From positions 1 to 64,000 of the forward strand of contig JAECQY010000006.1 in NCBI GenBank assembly GCA_016000045.1: 64,000 nt of DNA. The letters are read 5' to 3'. Shown here one piece after another: positions 28,039 through 37,544 of the stretch. The stretch is from Myxococcaceae bacterium (GTDB lineage: Bacteria > Myxococcota > UBA727 > JABDBI01). A model generated the notes under the pieces. It saw only the letters and a list, made by a program, of their open reading frames with translations, was not told the DNA's origin and made no database searches. The number at the start of each line of letters is the position of its first letter. The stretch's first letter is position 1. The position numbers were made by a program, and so were the translations under genes.

Positions 28039-29079
28039 TTAGATCTTTAAAGCAATCAATCGTTTTGCCGCTTCTCGGATTTCCAGCTCGGTTGTATTTG
28101 GGCAGAGTGAAAGCCTGATCGTTGCTCGGGCTTCTTCTCGGGTTAGTCCTAACGACAACAGAGCAGGGCTTGGTTCGGGAGCCAGTGCACTGCAAGCAGA
28201 ACCGAATCCGACGCAAACTCCTGTCTGATCCACGAGAATGCGTAATGCATCGCCATTGACACGGGAAAGGGCCAGAGCGCTGGTGTTGGGGAGTCTGGCG
28301 CCCGTCTCAGGTATCCGGCGCGCCATTGGCCACGCTTGGAGTAGCAGGCCTTCAAGCCGATCTCGGAGTGGTTTCAGATCCTGGTTTTTTGAGCGTATGA
28401 GTTCTATTTCGTCCGCGGCTGCGCCGAAAGCAATAATCAGTTGGCTTGCTTCTGTTCCGGGCCTTAAATTGCCTTCTTGGCCTCCTCCGGTCCAAGGAGC
28501 TTTGAGTCGTTTCGCTCGGTTGCGAAGTAAAATAGCCCCCACTCCTGGATACGCTCCAATCTTGTGGCCTGAGCAAACCATAGCATCGACTCGATCGGGT
28601 ACCGAGCCTATTCGGCCAAGAGACTGCGAAACATCGGATACTAAAATGGCATCTGGGTTGATTTGAGCCAAAATAGGTTCCCAATCTGTGATAAGGCCCG
28701 TTTCATTGTGAGCTGCCGTTGCGAAGACGACATCGGCCGCTTCGATGGAAGGGGCCCAAGAACAAGAACGAAGAGGTTTGGCGAGAGAAGGATGTTCTAA
28801 GGCAGTTGACCAGACAGATAGTTTGCCGGTCGATAGAACGCTATCCACCAGCCAGCGATTTCCCTCGCTCGCTCCAGAGGTAAAAAAGACGTCTTGATCT
28901 TTGCCTCCTAACGCTTTTGCCACTTGAGAACGAGCCAAATCCAGGTGGGTTCGTAAACGGCGCCCCAGCTGATGAGGAGAAGAGGGGTTTGCACAGAGGT
29001 CTAAGCTTTGAATGAGAGCCAGGCGAGCCGCTTCGGTAGGCGGCAAAGACGCGTTTGCATCCAAATTGATGATATGCAT
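28039..29079 (-). CDS. Cysteine desulfurase (NifS/IscS family)
   Basis: The 346-aa PLP enzyme takes sulfur from cysteine for Fe-S clusters and thiolated tRNA. Motifs are the N-terminal LDANASLPP, FTSGASEGN, a cofactor-binding HNETG, the PLP lysine in SGHK and the active-site loop with Cys in GFGSACSA. It is slightly shorter than IscS (~400 aa), closer to NifS-like forms. No iscU or other Fe-S gene is adjacent. The ttcA product (55381) would be one possible consumer of its sulfur. Confidence 0.9.
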   Translation of the reverse strand: MHIINLDANASLPPTEAARLALIQSLDLCANPSSPHQLGRRLRTHLDLARSQVAKALGGKDQDVFFTSGASEGNRWLVDSVLSTGKLSVWSTALEHPSLAKPLRSCSWAPSIEAADVVFATAAHNETGLITDWEPILAQINPDAILVSDVSQSLGRIGSVPDRVDAMVCSGHKIGAYPGVGAILLRNRAKRLKAPWTGGGQEGNLRPGTEASQLIIAFGAAADEIELIRSKNQDLKPLRDRLEGLLLQAWPMARRIPETGARLPNTSALALSRVNGDALRILVDQTGVCVGFGSACSALAPEPSPALLSLGLTREEARATIRLSLCPNTTELEIREAAKRLIALKI

Positions 29080-29203
29080 GAAAATTTAGATAGATAATAT
29101 CCTGCTCCGAGGCAAGGCAGTTCATGTTTCTGGCGGGAATGGCTATTGAGCCCGGGCAGACTCTTGTCGACCTGCCAAAGCTGCGTTAATTCCTCCTTAC
29201 TTT

Positions 29204-29626
29204 ATGCTCATTCGATCTCGCTTTCTCTGCTTCTTTTTCGTTGCTTTTTCGGCTCTGAATGCAAGTGGTATTCGAGTCTCGTTTGGCAAGCATGCAAAGT
29301 TTGAAGCAGAAATCGCCCAAACGTCTTCCGAGCTTGAGAGAGGTCTTATGCAGCGCAAAAGCCTTGCTCCCGGAAAAGGGATGCTTTTCGTTTTTCCCGA
29401 TAGCCAGAATCGTGCGTTTTGGATGAAGAATACGTTGATTGCTTTAGATATGATTTTTCTAGACGATCAAAAGCGAGTGGTTGGAATCATCGAAAACGCC
29501 GTTCCATGGTCGTTGGAACGAAGGCAAATAGAAGCTCCTTCTCGATTTGTACTCGAAATCAACGCAGGCCAGGTGAAAAAATCGGGGATTCGCATTGGGT
29601 CAATCGCACGCTGGAAATTGCCGTGA
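29204..29626 (+). CDS. DUF192 family exported protein
   Basis: The 140-aa protein has a signal peptide (LCFFFVAFSALNASG) and one DUF192 domain. The family pattern is clear: RGLMQRKSLAPGKGMLFVF, FWMKNTLIALDMIFLD and GIIENAVPWS. The biochemical role of DUF192 is not established. It overlaps the beginning of the EAL-gene reading frame, but the preferred EAL start lies 43 bp downstream. Confidence 0.88.
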   Translation: MLIRSRFLCFFFVAFSALNASGIRVSFGKHAKFEAEIAQTSSELERGLMQRKSLAPGKGMLFVFPDSQNRAFWMKNTLIALDMIFLDDQKRVVGIIENAVPWSLERRQIEAPSRFVLEINAGQVKKSGIRIGSIARWKLP

Positions 29627-29669
29627 AGATGCTTGTAAATCGGTCAATTTTGTGCTCGAGTACTTCCTC

Positions 29670-30782
29670 GTGAATCACGAATTTCAGCGTATCGTCATCG
29701 TCGTGGATGATCCTGTCGCGAAAGACAAGATCGTCCAAACCATGAAGCAAGATCAAATGGAGGTTGTGACTTGCGATGAGCCAGAAGCTGTGGAAGCACT
29801 GCTCTCGCAAAAGCCGATCCGCATCCTCGTGGTTGATGTGCCTCGAGGTTTCAACTTAGCTCACCACGTCGCCGCTTACTATCCAGAGACGATTCTTGTA
29901 GGAGTTGGAATTTCTTGCGATGAAGTGCAGCTTCGCCGAGCAGAAAGAGCGGGTATTCAGATTTTACTGAACGAACTCAACTGGGAAGCTCCCGAGAGCC
30001 AATGCACAACAGGATCTGTTCAACATTTTGAGAAACTGGAACAGTTTCTTGCCAAAGATGATGTAACGGCATCTCTACAGCCCATTGTCAGTTTGTCGAA
30101 TCCAAAGCCTTACACGCTGGGTTTTGAAAGCCTGGCACGCTCTCCCAGAGCTTTGCCACTTTGGAATGCCGAAACCCTTTTTACTTATGCTGCTAAAAAA
30201 GAACACTTATTGGAGACCGATCTTTTTTGCATCCGTGCAGCTCTTCGAGAAGCTTGCCACGTTCCGCAGTTGAACAAACTGTTTATTAATTTAAGGCCCC
30301 GCTCCGTCAACCACCCCGCTTTTATTTCTAAGCTTCATGCCTTGCTGGAGAGGACAAATTTCTCAGCGAGCCAAATTGTATTTGAGTTGACTGAGCAACA
30401 AAGCATTCTCAACTTATCCACTTTCTTAGAAAACTTAAAACGGATTAAAAAGCTGGGTTTTGAAATCGCGCTCGATGACTTTGGAACGGGTTTTGCCAAC
30501 CTGGAGTGGTTGTACGATCTGCAGCCGAGCTATTTAAAAATCGCTGGACTCTTTTGCCGCAACATCGAAACGGATACCACGAAACAAATCTTACTCGCGG
30601 CTACGACTGAAATTGCTCAGAAACTTCAGATTAAGACCGTACTTGAGAACATTGAAACAAAGCGTGAACGAGACATGGCTGAAAAACTGGGCATCAATTT
30701 CGGACAAGGTTACTTTTTTTGTAAGCCAACTTCCGCTCGTTCGATTCTGGAGAGCAATTGGCACTCTCAGTACCCTTGGTAA
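29670..30782 (+). CDS. EAL-domain protein with a degenerate receiver-like N-terminus
   Basis: Using the GTG at 29670, a ~370-aa protein has a receiver-like N-terminal domain (VIVVDDP, then LVVDVPRG at the phospho-acceptor place). The conserved Lys near the domain end is missing, so phosphorylation control may be lost. The EAL domain follows: FESLARSP (the ELL motif), FINLRP (Asn), FELTEQ (Glu), ALDDFGTG (Asp-Asp), YLKI (Lys), ENIET (Glu) and GQGYFF. Most metal-binding residues are present, so c-di-GMP hydrolysis is plausible. An upstream ATG/TTG region (29595) overlaps the DUF192 gene. No GGDEF protein is seen in the window. Confidence 0.85.
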   Translation: MNHEFQRIVIVVDDPVAKDKIVQTMKQDQMEVVTCDEPEAVEALLSQKPIRILVVDVPRGFNLAHHVAAYYPETILVGVGISCDEVQLRRAERAGIQILLNELNWEAPESQCTTGSVQHFEKLEQFLAKDDVTASLQPIVSLSNPKPYTLGFESLARSPRALPLWNAETLFTYAAKKEHLLETDLFCIRAALREACHVPQLNKLFINLRPRSVNHPAFISKLHALLERTNFSASQIVFELTEQQSILNLSTFLENLKRIKKLGFEIALDDFGTGFANLEWLYDLQPSYLKIAGLFCRNIETDTTKQILLAATTEIAQKLQIKTVLENIETKRERDMAEKLGINFGQGYFFCKPTSARSILESNWHSQYPW

Positions 30783-30783
30783 C

Positions 30784-32025
30784 TTAGCCGCTCCCAACGA
30801 GCGCGGAACCAAATTCAAGCTCTGGCTCACCGGCATGGTTAATCACATTTTCCGTAATCGTACAGCTCGTAATACCTTCTAAATAAGGCACTTGATACAT
30901 GATATCGAGCATGGCATCTTCCAAGACTGCGCGTAAGCCTCGTGCACCGCTCTTGCGAGCAATCGCTTGTTTGGCAACCGCTCGCAGTGCTTCTTGCGTA
31001 AAGCCAAGATCGACGTTCTCGAGCGCAAAAAGTTTTTGATATTGTTTCACTAAAGCGTTTTTGGGTTTTTGGAGAATCTCGAGCAGATCACCCTCAGATA
31101 CTTCGTTTAATGCTGTTACAACCGGCAAGCGGCCGATAAGTTCTGGGATCAATCCAAAGAAAATCAAATCTTCGGTTTCTACCTCAGGCAAGGCACTTTG
31201 TTTCTGAGTGGCATCCGATGCCTCGAAACCGATTTGTTTTCGTCCAATTCGTTTTTGGATAATGTTGTCCAAGCCGACAAAAGCTCCGCCACAGATGAAT
31301 AAAATATCTTTGGTATCCATTTGCAAGCCTGAATCCTGTTGGCCGAATTTCTTTGTCCCTTTGGAAGAAAGCGTGATTTTGCTCCCTTCAATGAGTTTGA
31401 GCAAAGCTTGCTGGACCCCTTCGCCTGAGACATCTCGAACCGCAGATCGACCTTCGCTTTGGCGTGCAATTTTGTCGATCTCATCGATGTAGACAATGCC
31501 TTTTTGAGCTTTTTGGACATCGCCATCGGCCGCTGAAATCAAATGAAGCAAGATATTTTCGACATCTTCTCCCACGTAACCAGCTTCGGTAAGCGTTGTT
31601 GCATCCGTCACACAGAATGGAACCTTCAGCATTTTCGCAAGACTTTGAGCCAGAAGGGTTTTTCCGGTCCCCGTAGGCCCGATCAAAAGAACATTGCTTT
31701 TTTGAAGCTCAACGTTTTGATTTTCATCGGTGTGATTGATCCGTTTGTAGTGATTATAAACCGCAACCGACAATACTTTTTTAGCAGAATCTTGACCAAT
31801 GACGTAGGAATCCAAAAATACTTTAATGTCTTGAGGCGTAGGCAAAGCCACTCGATCAAATTTCATGGGCTTTGCATTCTCATGGACAATGCCGTCGCAC
31901 AAAGTGACACACTCATTGCAGATATAGACCTGTGGGCCTGCAATTAACTTGCGCACCTCCCGTTGGGTTTTGCCGCAAAAAGAGCAGCCTAGCAGGTTAA
32001 TTTTTCGCCGCTTCGGTATCTTCAT
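30784..32025 (-). CDS. clpX: ClpX, ATPase subunit of the ClpXP protease
   Basis: The 413-aa AAA+ unfoldase begins with a zinc finger ([11 protein letters not shown] ... CNECV). Walker A is GPTGTGKT, Walker B is [11 protein letters not shown], and sensor and [11 protein letters not shown] motifs follow. The ATG at 32025 ([10 protein letters not shown]) gives the normal length; the frame is open further upstream but that part has no ClpX homology. It is last in the minus-strand cluster after folP. clpP is not in the window. It ends one base from the convergent EAL gene. Confidence 0.97.
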   Translation of the reverse strand: MKIPKRRKINLLGCSFCGKTQREVRKLIAGPQVYICNECVTLCDGIVHENAKPMKFDRVALPTPQDIKVFLDSYVIGQDSAKKVLSVAVYNHYKRINHTDENQNVELQKSNVLLIGPTGTGKTLLAQSLAKMLKVPFCVTDATTLTEAGYVGEDVENILLHLISAADGDVQKAQKGIVYIDEIDKIARQSEGRSAVRDVSGEGVQQALLKLIEGSKITLSSKGTKKFGQQDSGLQMDTKDILFICGGAFVGLDNIIQKRIGRKQIGFEASDATQKQSALPEVETEDLIFFGLIPELIGRLPVVTALNEVSEGDLLEILQKPKNALVKQYQKLFALENVDLGFTQEALRAVAKQAIARKSGARGLRAVLEDAMLDIMYQVPYLEGITSCTITENVINHAGEPELEFGSALVGSG

Positions 32026-32098
32026 TATCGGCTGTAGTGAATCATATTTTTGACTTCCTGAAAAGCCCATGCGGTGCAGAGGGCTGTAAGAAGGAGAC

Positions 32099-32878
32099 TT
32101 AGCTGCTTTGGGCGCTGAAGAGCTTGATGGCTTGCACAACCGCTTGGACGTTGTGAACGCGGAAAAACGAACACTTTTGATGCAAGGCTCGAAGAGCAAC
32201 TCCGACCGTAGCATAATCCCGGTCTGCGGGAGTCGAAATTCCAGCAATATCGCCTATAAATTTTTTGCGACTGGCGCCAAGGTATAGTGGGGCGATGGAG
32301 GCGAATTCGTTCAGATGTTCCAGAATACAAAGGCACTGATTAGTTGATTTTCCAAACCCAAGTCCCGGATCAATGACAATTTGCTCCGTGCAAAGTCCTG
32401 CTTCGAGCGCCACTTGCACTCTTGAGTGAAGGTAGGCGCTGACATCGGAGATGAGATCCGGGTAATCCAGACGTTTCTGCATGGTTTCGGGCGTGCCTCG
32501 CATGTGCATGAGAACGACTTGTTCAAAGCACGATGCAACTTGCAGCATGTCCGGGTCGTGTGTAAGAGCTGAAATATCGTTCAAGCGGGTCACGCCTAAG
32601 TCAAAAGCTGCTTGAGCTGTGTTCGCGTTTCGCGTATCGATGCTCATGGGGATTTTTTGGCTGGCGAGCTCTCGGATGATGGGGAGTACTCGCCTCTGCT
32701 CTTCCTCTGGGCTGACTTTCTGAGCTCCCGGCCGAGTGGATTCCCCGCCGAGGTCTATCCAGCTTGCCCCTTCCAGCATCAATCGTTGTGCGGCTTCAAT
32801 CGCTTCCTTCACGCAGAGATAGCGCCCTCCATCGGAAAAACTATCGGGGGTGCAGTTGAGAATACCAATTATTTTCAT
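32099..32878 (-). CDS. folP: Dihydropteroate synthase
   Basis: The 259-aa folate enzyme joins pterin pyrophosphate with p-aminobenzoate. Motifs include the N-terminal [13 protein letters not shown], the [15 protein letters not shown] signature, [30 protein letters not shown] and the closing RVHNV. The ATG at 32878 overlaps the tmk stop (ATGA), so the longer upstream frame is not the true start. With the pabB-like gene it indicates de novo folate synthesis. Confidence 0.96.
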   Translation of the reverse strand: MKIIGILNCTPDSFSDGGRYLCVKEAIEAAQRLMLEGASWIDLGGESTRPGAQKVSPEEEQRRVLPIIRELASQKIPMSIDTRNANTAQAAFDLGVTRLNDISALTHDPDMLQVASCFEQVVLMHMRGTPETMQKRLDYPDLISDVSAYLHSRVQVALEAGLCTEQIVIDPGLGFGKSTNQCLCILEHLNEFASIAPLYLGASRKKFIGDIAGISTPADRDYATVGVALRALHQKCSFFRVHNVQAVVQAIKLFSAQSS

Positions 32879-33462
32879 TGGTGCTTCAACGTTTCTTGAA
32901 GCAGTCGCTGAGTGACTTCTTCTTGGGTGCCACATCCATTGACTACGATGGCATCGATTGAGGGAGCTAACTCCAAGTAGCGATCTCGAATCGTATGTTG
33001 AAGGTGATCGACTTCGAATATTTCTTCGATGCTGCCGCGTTTTTCTCGCCTCGACCTTGCTTCTGCAACCGAGGTGTCGATCAAAAGCGTGAGCTTGGGA
33101 AGTGGAGCAAATTGGTTGATACGCCGGATCCAATCTTCTGAAATCTGAAGACTTTGATACACCCAGCTCGACAGGAGATAACGATCGCAAATAACATCAA
33201 ATCCTTCGTTTAACTTCGGCTGAATTTCAGTTCCGTAATGATGGAGTCGATCTGCAGCAAATAAAAGAGCGAGAGTTTCAGGGAAATATTGATGCTGCTC
33301 AACTTGGCCCTGCAAGAAAGTCCGTATTTCTTTGCCGATCGAACCGAGGCTCGGTTGCGCGGTTACGTAGACCCGACGACCGGAGGCTTCCAGGGCTTTG
33401 GCTAAAGCGTGTGCTTGGGTGGTGTGCCCGGATCCATCAATGCCTTCAAGTGCAATCAACAT
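32875..33462 (-). CDS. tmk: Thymidylate kinase
   Basis: The 195-aa enzyme phosphorylates dTMP to dTDP. It has the family start IALEGIDGSGHTTQ, the substrate-binding ALLFAADRLHH and the DRY-type motif CDRYLLSSWVYQ. In the P-loop the usual Lys is His (GSGHTTQ). Non-Lys P-loops (for example Thr, GSGTTTQ) are, from memory, known in some TMK groups including deltaproteobacterial ones, so activity is likely retained. It is coupled to folP by a four-base overlap and follows the TPR gene by five bases. Confidence 0.93.
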   Translation of the reverse strand: MLIALEGIDGSGHTTQAHALAKALEASGRRVYVTAQPSLGSIGKEIRTFLQGQVEQHQYFPETLALLFAADRLHHYGTEIQPKLNEGFDVICDRYLLSSWVYQSLQISEDWIRRINQFAPLPKLTLLIDTSVAEARSRREKRGSIEEIFEVDHLQHTIRDRYLELAPSIDAIVVNGCGTQEEVTQRLLQETLKHQ

Positions 33463-33467
33463 GCCGC

Positions 33468-34034
33468 TCAGACTAACACATTAGCATTTTGATTCCAGCG
33501 TTGGATTTGCTGTTTGAAAAATGAATCGTTTGGGAAAGCCTCTAAGGCTGTTTGATAAAGGCGTAGGACGAGACGATCTTGATGATCTAGGCTCAAGTAA
33601 GTGGCCAAAGAGGCATAAGCTGGGTAAAACAACGGCGCATTGCGAATGCATTTGAAGAGAATCTGGATCGAATCACGATGCTGACCAAGATTGGTCTTTA
33701 ATTTTGCCAATTCGTAAAGTGCAAGAGGGTTCGCCGGAGCGCTACGCAATGATTTTTGCAGCGCTTCTTCCGCAGCTCGCCATCGCCTCATTTTTCTCAG
33801 TACGCAACCAAGATTGTAGAATAGATGAGGGTCGTGAGGGAATAGAGGCGTTGCGTGGGCAAAAGCACTTAAGGCGTGTTCGTTGTCTTCCTGGATTCCG
33901 TAATAGATTCCTTCTAAAATCGTTAAGTAAGGATGATTTCTATTTTTTTTCTTGGCCGATGCAATCAAAGAGCCCGCCAAGGCAATTTGCCTATTCGATA
34001 AAGAGTCTCGGATTTCTTTAATTTCGATCTTCAT
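33468..34034 (-). CDS. TPR-repeat protein
   Basis: The 188-aa soluble protein shows about four TPR units (for example HLFYNLGCVLRKMRRWRAAEEALQ and ALYELAKLKTNLGQHRDSIQ). It has no signal peptide. Its size and TPR content resemble class II T3SS chaperones, though many unrelated TPR proteins look similar. It heads the minus-strand tmk-folP-clpX cluster and is divergent from the 892-aa effector candidate, with only 20 bp between the starts. A chaperone role for that neighbour is an inference. Confidence 0.75.
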   Translation of the reverse strand: MKIEIKEIRDSLSNRQIALAGSLIASAKKKNRNHPYLTILEGIYYGIQEDNEHALSAFAHATPLFPHDPHLFYNLGCVLRKMRRWRAAEEALQKSLRSAPANPLALYELAKLKTNLGQHRDSIQILFKCIRNAPLFYPAYASLATYLSLDHQDRLVLRLYQTALEAFPNDSFFKQQIQRWNQNANVLV

Positions 34035-34040
34035 AATAGG

Positions 34041-34054
34041 TATAATAATAACAT
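34041..34054. promoter_or_regulatory. Shared A+T-rich divergent promoter core
   Basis: TATAATAATA lies in the 20-bp gap between two divergent genes. TATAAT (34041-34046) is a perfect -10 for the plus-strand gene, nine bases before its ATG. TATTAT on the other strand serves the TPR gene likewise. The transcripts would be nearly leaderless. No good -35 is visible. Confidence 0.4.
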
Positions 34055-36733
34055 ATGGTCAATCCAGTCAGCGGAACAAATCCAATTGGAGAAAATAATT
34101 ACAACCCAAGCCAGAAAACCATTGCAGATTACCATGCTGCAATTGAGGACATGAATGCGAATCCTCCGAATTATTCAGGGGCTTATCAAGCTTTCAAAGA
34201 TATTATTGAGAACGATAAAATTTTTCCGGATCAACATCCTGAAATTTATTACTATGCGGGCTTAGCGGCGGAATATTCAGGCGATATCGCTGCGTTCAAG
34301 GATGCGAAGAAATACCTGCAAGGCTATGTCAACCGACCAAATCCAGATCCTAAAATGCTGATTTCAGCCAAAGGGCAACTGGATATGATTGATGGCCAAG
34401 AAGCACTGAATGGCCACCATTACCAAGAAGCTTTGAGTGCTTTTCAAAAAGCTGGAGTGGACGATCCGAGCTTAAGCCCTGGGCTGCAGAGCACAATTCA
34501 GCAGATCAAAGGCCAAATCGATGTTGAACACGCCGACCAGGCCCAGCAGCAAGGTGATTTGGTAAGTATGATCCACTGGTATGAGCAAGCGGAGAGAGAC
34601 TGCCCTGAGATGGCTTCTCAGCTGGATCCAGTCATTGCACAATTAAAAGACGAGCAAGAGGAAAACGAGACGATCGATCGTTCTATGAACCAAGCTCAGA
34701 ACGAAAGCGATCCTCAAGTTGCGAATCAGATTCTCGAAAGGATCTACGCTCAGTACCCTGATGCTCACGAAAACGTCCCTTTGATTGCAGTCATGATTGC
34801 GAGCAATCAGGCGAACGAGGTCATGTCTCCTCCTAATGGGGCTCAGGGAGACCCGGTCGAAGCCATGCAGATTTTGGAGAACATGATCCAAGAACATCCG
34901 AATACGGTCAATGAGCAGTGTCCTTACCTGTACTATACGATGGCTCAGTATGCCATGCAATCCGGTCATCTGGAGCAGGCGAAGCGGTTTTTTTCAGAAT
35001 TTGAGCCCTTTATTTCGCAATACACGGGCAATGCTTCTTTTATGGGCCAAATCGCTTACATGAATCAGCAGCTTAATGGCTCCAACGCAAAGCTCTCGAA
35101 TTGGGCGAACTATATGGCAGACTGGTTGGGGCAGAAGACGGGCATCCATGCAAACTGGTGGCTCAATAATGTGATCAATTCGGCCCAGGGAGTCTTGTTG
35201 AACACCGATGGGATGGATCATTTGAACGCAGGAGCGCGCTTTGGAAAGCATCCGCTTTTTTATCACAAACATGTTCAGGGAATGGGCGATGAAAAAGCCA
35301 CTGTTCAAGAAAGACTGAACCACATTCGTTCAGCGCTCGTGAACGTTTCCGATCCAGAAGAAAGAGCAAGGCTTCAACTCGAACAAAGCAGCCTTGAAAA
35401 CGAAATCCATCAAATTGAACAATCCCGAAACGGTCAATGGAGATCGGAGCGAAGCCCCGATGCGGCCAAACAAGAGAAGCGAAGTCAAGCGGGTTTCTTT
35501 CGAGACATCAAAACAACGATTCAAAATCGAGAGGATGAAGGTGTGAAGAACGATCGAGGAGACGTGATTGCCAAAGGGGAAGGGGCTTTGGATGATCCTT
35601 CTGCTCCCGGTTTTTGGGGATTGGGAACGACTCTTCAGCAAGCCCAAGCTTCTTACCAGAACCTTGGAATGGTCGATGCTGTTTTGAGCGATTCGAAGTC
35701 GAATGAAGGTTTAAGAGATTATACGATGACAGCTTCCGGCGGCACCCATGTATTGAATGCCGAGGAGCGTCTTTTTAACATGTGCTATGGAGGGCCCACA
35801 GCCGCGGGTCTTGGGGTTCATTGGATGGATGGAGCTCAAGCTCGAGCAGACCTAGTGGATGAAGAGTATGGGCTTAATTACGCTGGTGGCGACACGAGTC
35901 TGGGAGGGCAGACTTTTTCGATCGACAATGGAAACGCTTTGGCAACGGGTGGAGCAAACGAATCGGCGGTGATCGGTACTCAAGCAGATGCCCACGGCGG
36001 GTTCTCGGTTGGAAGCAGAGGAATTGCTGTAGGTGCTAATACCGGAGCCTTCGGAGGGGCTCAGGCTTCCGGTCAGGTCCAGGCCAATTTGTTGGGCCAG
36101 GGTGGGTTTGTGATGGGGCAAGCCTGGGCGGGATTGGGAGCAAAAGCGAACTGCGACATCTCCTTGGGAGCTGACACACACTTCTCGTTTGGAATTGGAG
36201 CTGCGCTTGGAATCGGTGGTTATTTACAGGTTTCGGGAAATATCAACTTTGAAGCGATGGGCCAAGACCTGGCGGCTATTTACGGCGATGATCATCATTC
36301 GTTGAGTGGCATGCTGTCCCGGGCAACTGAAATGGCCGGAAGCGTCACGGCGGCTGGAGGGGCGATGGTAGAGCATGCTGCTGGTGATGTTCACGATTTG
36401 CTCGGAGACGCCCAAAATTATCTTGGAGCACGGGCTGTTAACGATGTGTTCCATGCTCAGAACGCAGGTCAATTTTTTCAAGGTGTGGGTGAGGGAGCGG
36501 GCGAACTGGCCACCGATGCTGCGGATTTGGTTCCGGCAGTAGCTGTTGGGGTGAACGCTGCCAAACAAATTGGCCAAATGGCGTCTCAAGTAGGAGAAGA
36601 CATCGCGCACGGCGAAATCGGAGATGCGATTCAAGACACCGTCGAAGACACGGCAAAAGGAGCTTGGAATATCGTGAAAGACACCGCGGTCACTGCTTGG
36701 AACGCGGTGAAAAGGCTGTTTAGTTGGCTATAA
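34055..36733 (+). CDS. Large TPR/Gly-rich protein, candidate T3SS effector
   Basis: This 892-aa protein has no signal peptide and a polar Ser/Asn/Pro-rich start (VNPVSGTNPIGENNYNPS) like many T3SS substrates. Residues 20-330 hold degenerate TPR-like repeats (YQAFKDII..., EALSAFQKAG, AKRFFSEFEP). A charged linker lies near 410-520. A Gly/Ala-rich region (about 560-735) has alternating short strands (GGFSVGSRGIAVGANTGAFGG) reminiscent of beta-solenoid or barrel-like structure. A helical C-terminus ends in repeated amphipathic units (GDAIQDTVEDTAKGAWNIVKD). No complete family match is recognised. The divergent TPR gene may encode its chaperone. Its end overlaps sodB by six bases. Confidence 0.75.
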   Translation: MVNPVSGTNPIGENNYNPSQKTIADYHAAIEDMNANPPNYSGAYQAFKDIIENDKIFPDQHPEIYYYAGLAAEYSGDIAAFKDAKKYLQGYVNRPNPDPKMLISAKGQLDMIDGQEALNGHHYQEALSAFQKAGVDDPSLSPGLQSTIQQIKGQIDVEHADQAQQQGDLVSMIHWYEQAERDCPEMASQLDPVIAQLKDEQEENETIDRSMNQAQNESDPQVANQILERIYAQYPDAHENVPLIAVMIASNQANEVMSPPNGAQGDPVEAMQILENMIQEHPNTVNEQCPYLYYTMAQYAMQSGHLEQAKRFFSEFEPFISQYTGNASFMGQIAYMNQQLNGSNAKLSNWANYMADWLGQKTGIHANWWLNNVINSAQGVLLNTDGMDHLNAGARFGKHPLFYHKHVQGMGDEKATVQERLNHIRSALVNVSDPEERARLQLEQSSLENEIHQIEQSRNGQWRSERSPDAAKQEKRSQAGFFRDIKTTIQNREDEGVKNDRGDVIAKGEGALDDPSAPGFWGLGTTLQQAQASYQNLGMVDAVLSDSKSNEGLRDYTMTASGGTHVLNAEERLFNMCYGGPTAAGLGVHWMDGAQARADLVDEEYGLNYAGGDTSLGGQTFSIDNGNALATGGANESAVIGTQADAHGGFSVGSRGIAVGANTGAFGGAQASGQVQANLLGQGGFVMGQAWAGLGAKANCDISLGADTHFSFGIGAALGIGGYLQVSGNINFEAMGQDLAAIYGDDHHSLSGMLSRATEMAGSVTAAGGAMVEHAAGDVHDLLGDAQNYLGARAVNDVFHAQNAGQFFQGVGEGAGELATDAADLVPAVAVGVNAAKQIGQMASQVGEDIAHGEIGDAIQDTVEDTAKGAWNIVKDTAVTAWNAVKRLFSWL

Positions 36734-37297
36734 TGATTGGAGGTTTTGGTTGGCAAAGTCCCAATTGACGAGATTCCACCAAGCATCGACGTATTTGGCC
36801 CGTGCGTTGCGATAGTCGATATAGTAGGCATGCTCCCAGACATCGCAAGTGAGGATTGGGTTTTCGTTTGTTTGCAGAGGAGACTCAGCATTGGAAGTAG
36901 CCCGAATCACAAGCTTGCCGGCGCTATCTTGAACCAGCCAAGCCCATCCGGAGCCAAATTGACCAAGCGCTGCTTGGGTAAACAAGTTTTTGAAGGCTTC
37001 AAAGGATCCGAAGTCACGATTGATGGCTGCCTGAACACGATCTTTGGGTTCCTGGCCGCCTTGGGGGGATAAGGAATGCCAATAGAACGTGTGGTTCCAA
37101 ATTTGTGCGGCGTTGTTAAAAATGGCTCCCGATTCGGTACGAATCAATTCTTCTAAGGGGCGATTTTGAACCAGATTGTTCAGATTGGTGACGTAAGTTT
37201 GGTGATGCTTGCCGTGATGATAATCCAGGGTTTCTTCTGAGATGTATGGGGCGAGAGCATTCTTTGAGTAGGGCAGTTCGGGCAATTTGTAAGTCAT
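36728..37297 (-). CDS. sodB: Superoxide dismutase, Fe/Mn family
   Basis: The 189-aa SOD converts superoxide to H2O2 and O2. It starts YKLPELPYSKNALAPYIS. Metal ligands are His27 (in YHHGKHH), His in WNHTFYW, and Asp and His in CDVWEHAYYIDY. The AALGQFGSGWAWLV segment and Gln usage suggest the Fe form. The ATG at 37297 matches the family start; the longer open frame upstream has no homology. It is convergent with the 892-aa gene. Confidence 0.95.
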   Translation of the reverse strand: MTYKLPELPYSKNALAPYISEETLDYHHGKHHQTYVTNLNNLVQNRPLEELIRTESGAIFNNAAQIWNHTFYWHSLSPQGGQEPKDRVQAAINRDFGSFEAFKNLFTQAALGQFGSGWAWLVQDSAGKLVIRATSNAESPLQTNENPILTCDVWEHAYYIDYRNARAKYVDAWWNLVNWDFANQNLQSL

Positions 37298-37544
37298 CGT
37301 TAAATCTCCAATAATCTTTGAGAGTGGGTGTCGAGACACGCTTGAGCTCTTGCAAAAATCGAATTTGCGGCCAAGATGAGGCTCCCAATCGAGCCAGAGC
37401 AACCCTATAGACTTGGCGGTTGATAAAGTCAAAATCCCAATTTTCAGTGATTGTGTAAGACGGTCGTTATCTTCTGGCGTTTGGGCTCAATTTTCGAGGG
37501 CCTCTCTTTTTTTTAGGTTTCTCGTGTGCTAAGATCCGAAGCGT

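Noticed and set aside
28238-28666. 142-codon plus-strand frame in the cysteine desulfurase gene
   Set aside because: Shadow frame; Arg/Ser-rich composition typical of antisense reading.
32026-32247. N-terminal extension of ClpX
   Set aside because: Low-complexity, no homology, and overlaps the folP coding region; the ATG at 32025 gives the normal protein.
32879-33190. N-terminal extension of dihydropteroate synthase
   Set aside because: It overlaps tmk in another frame; the coupled ATG at 32878 begins at the conserved [13 protein letters not shown] region.
37298-37432. N-terminal extension of superoxide dismutase
   Set aside because: No SOD homology and no need for a signal; the ATG at 37297 fits the family.
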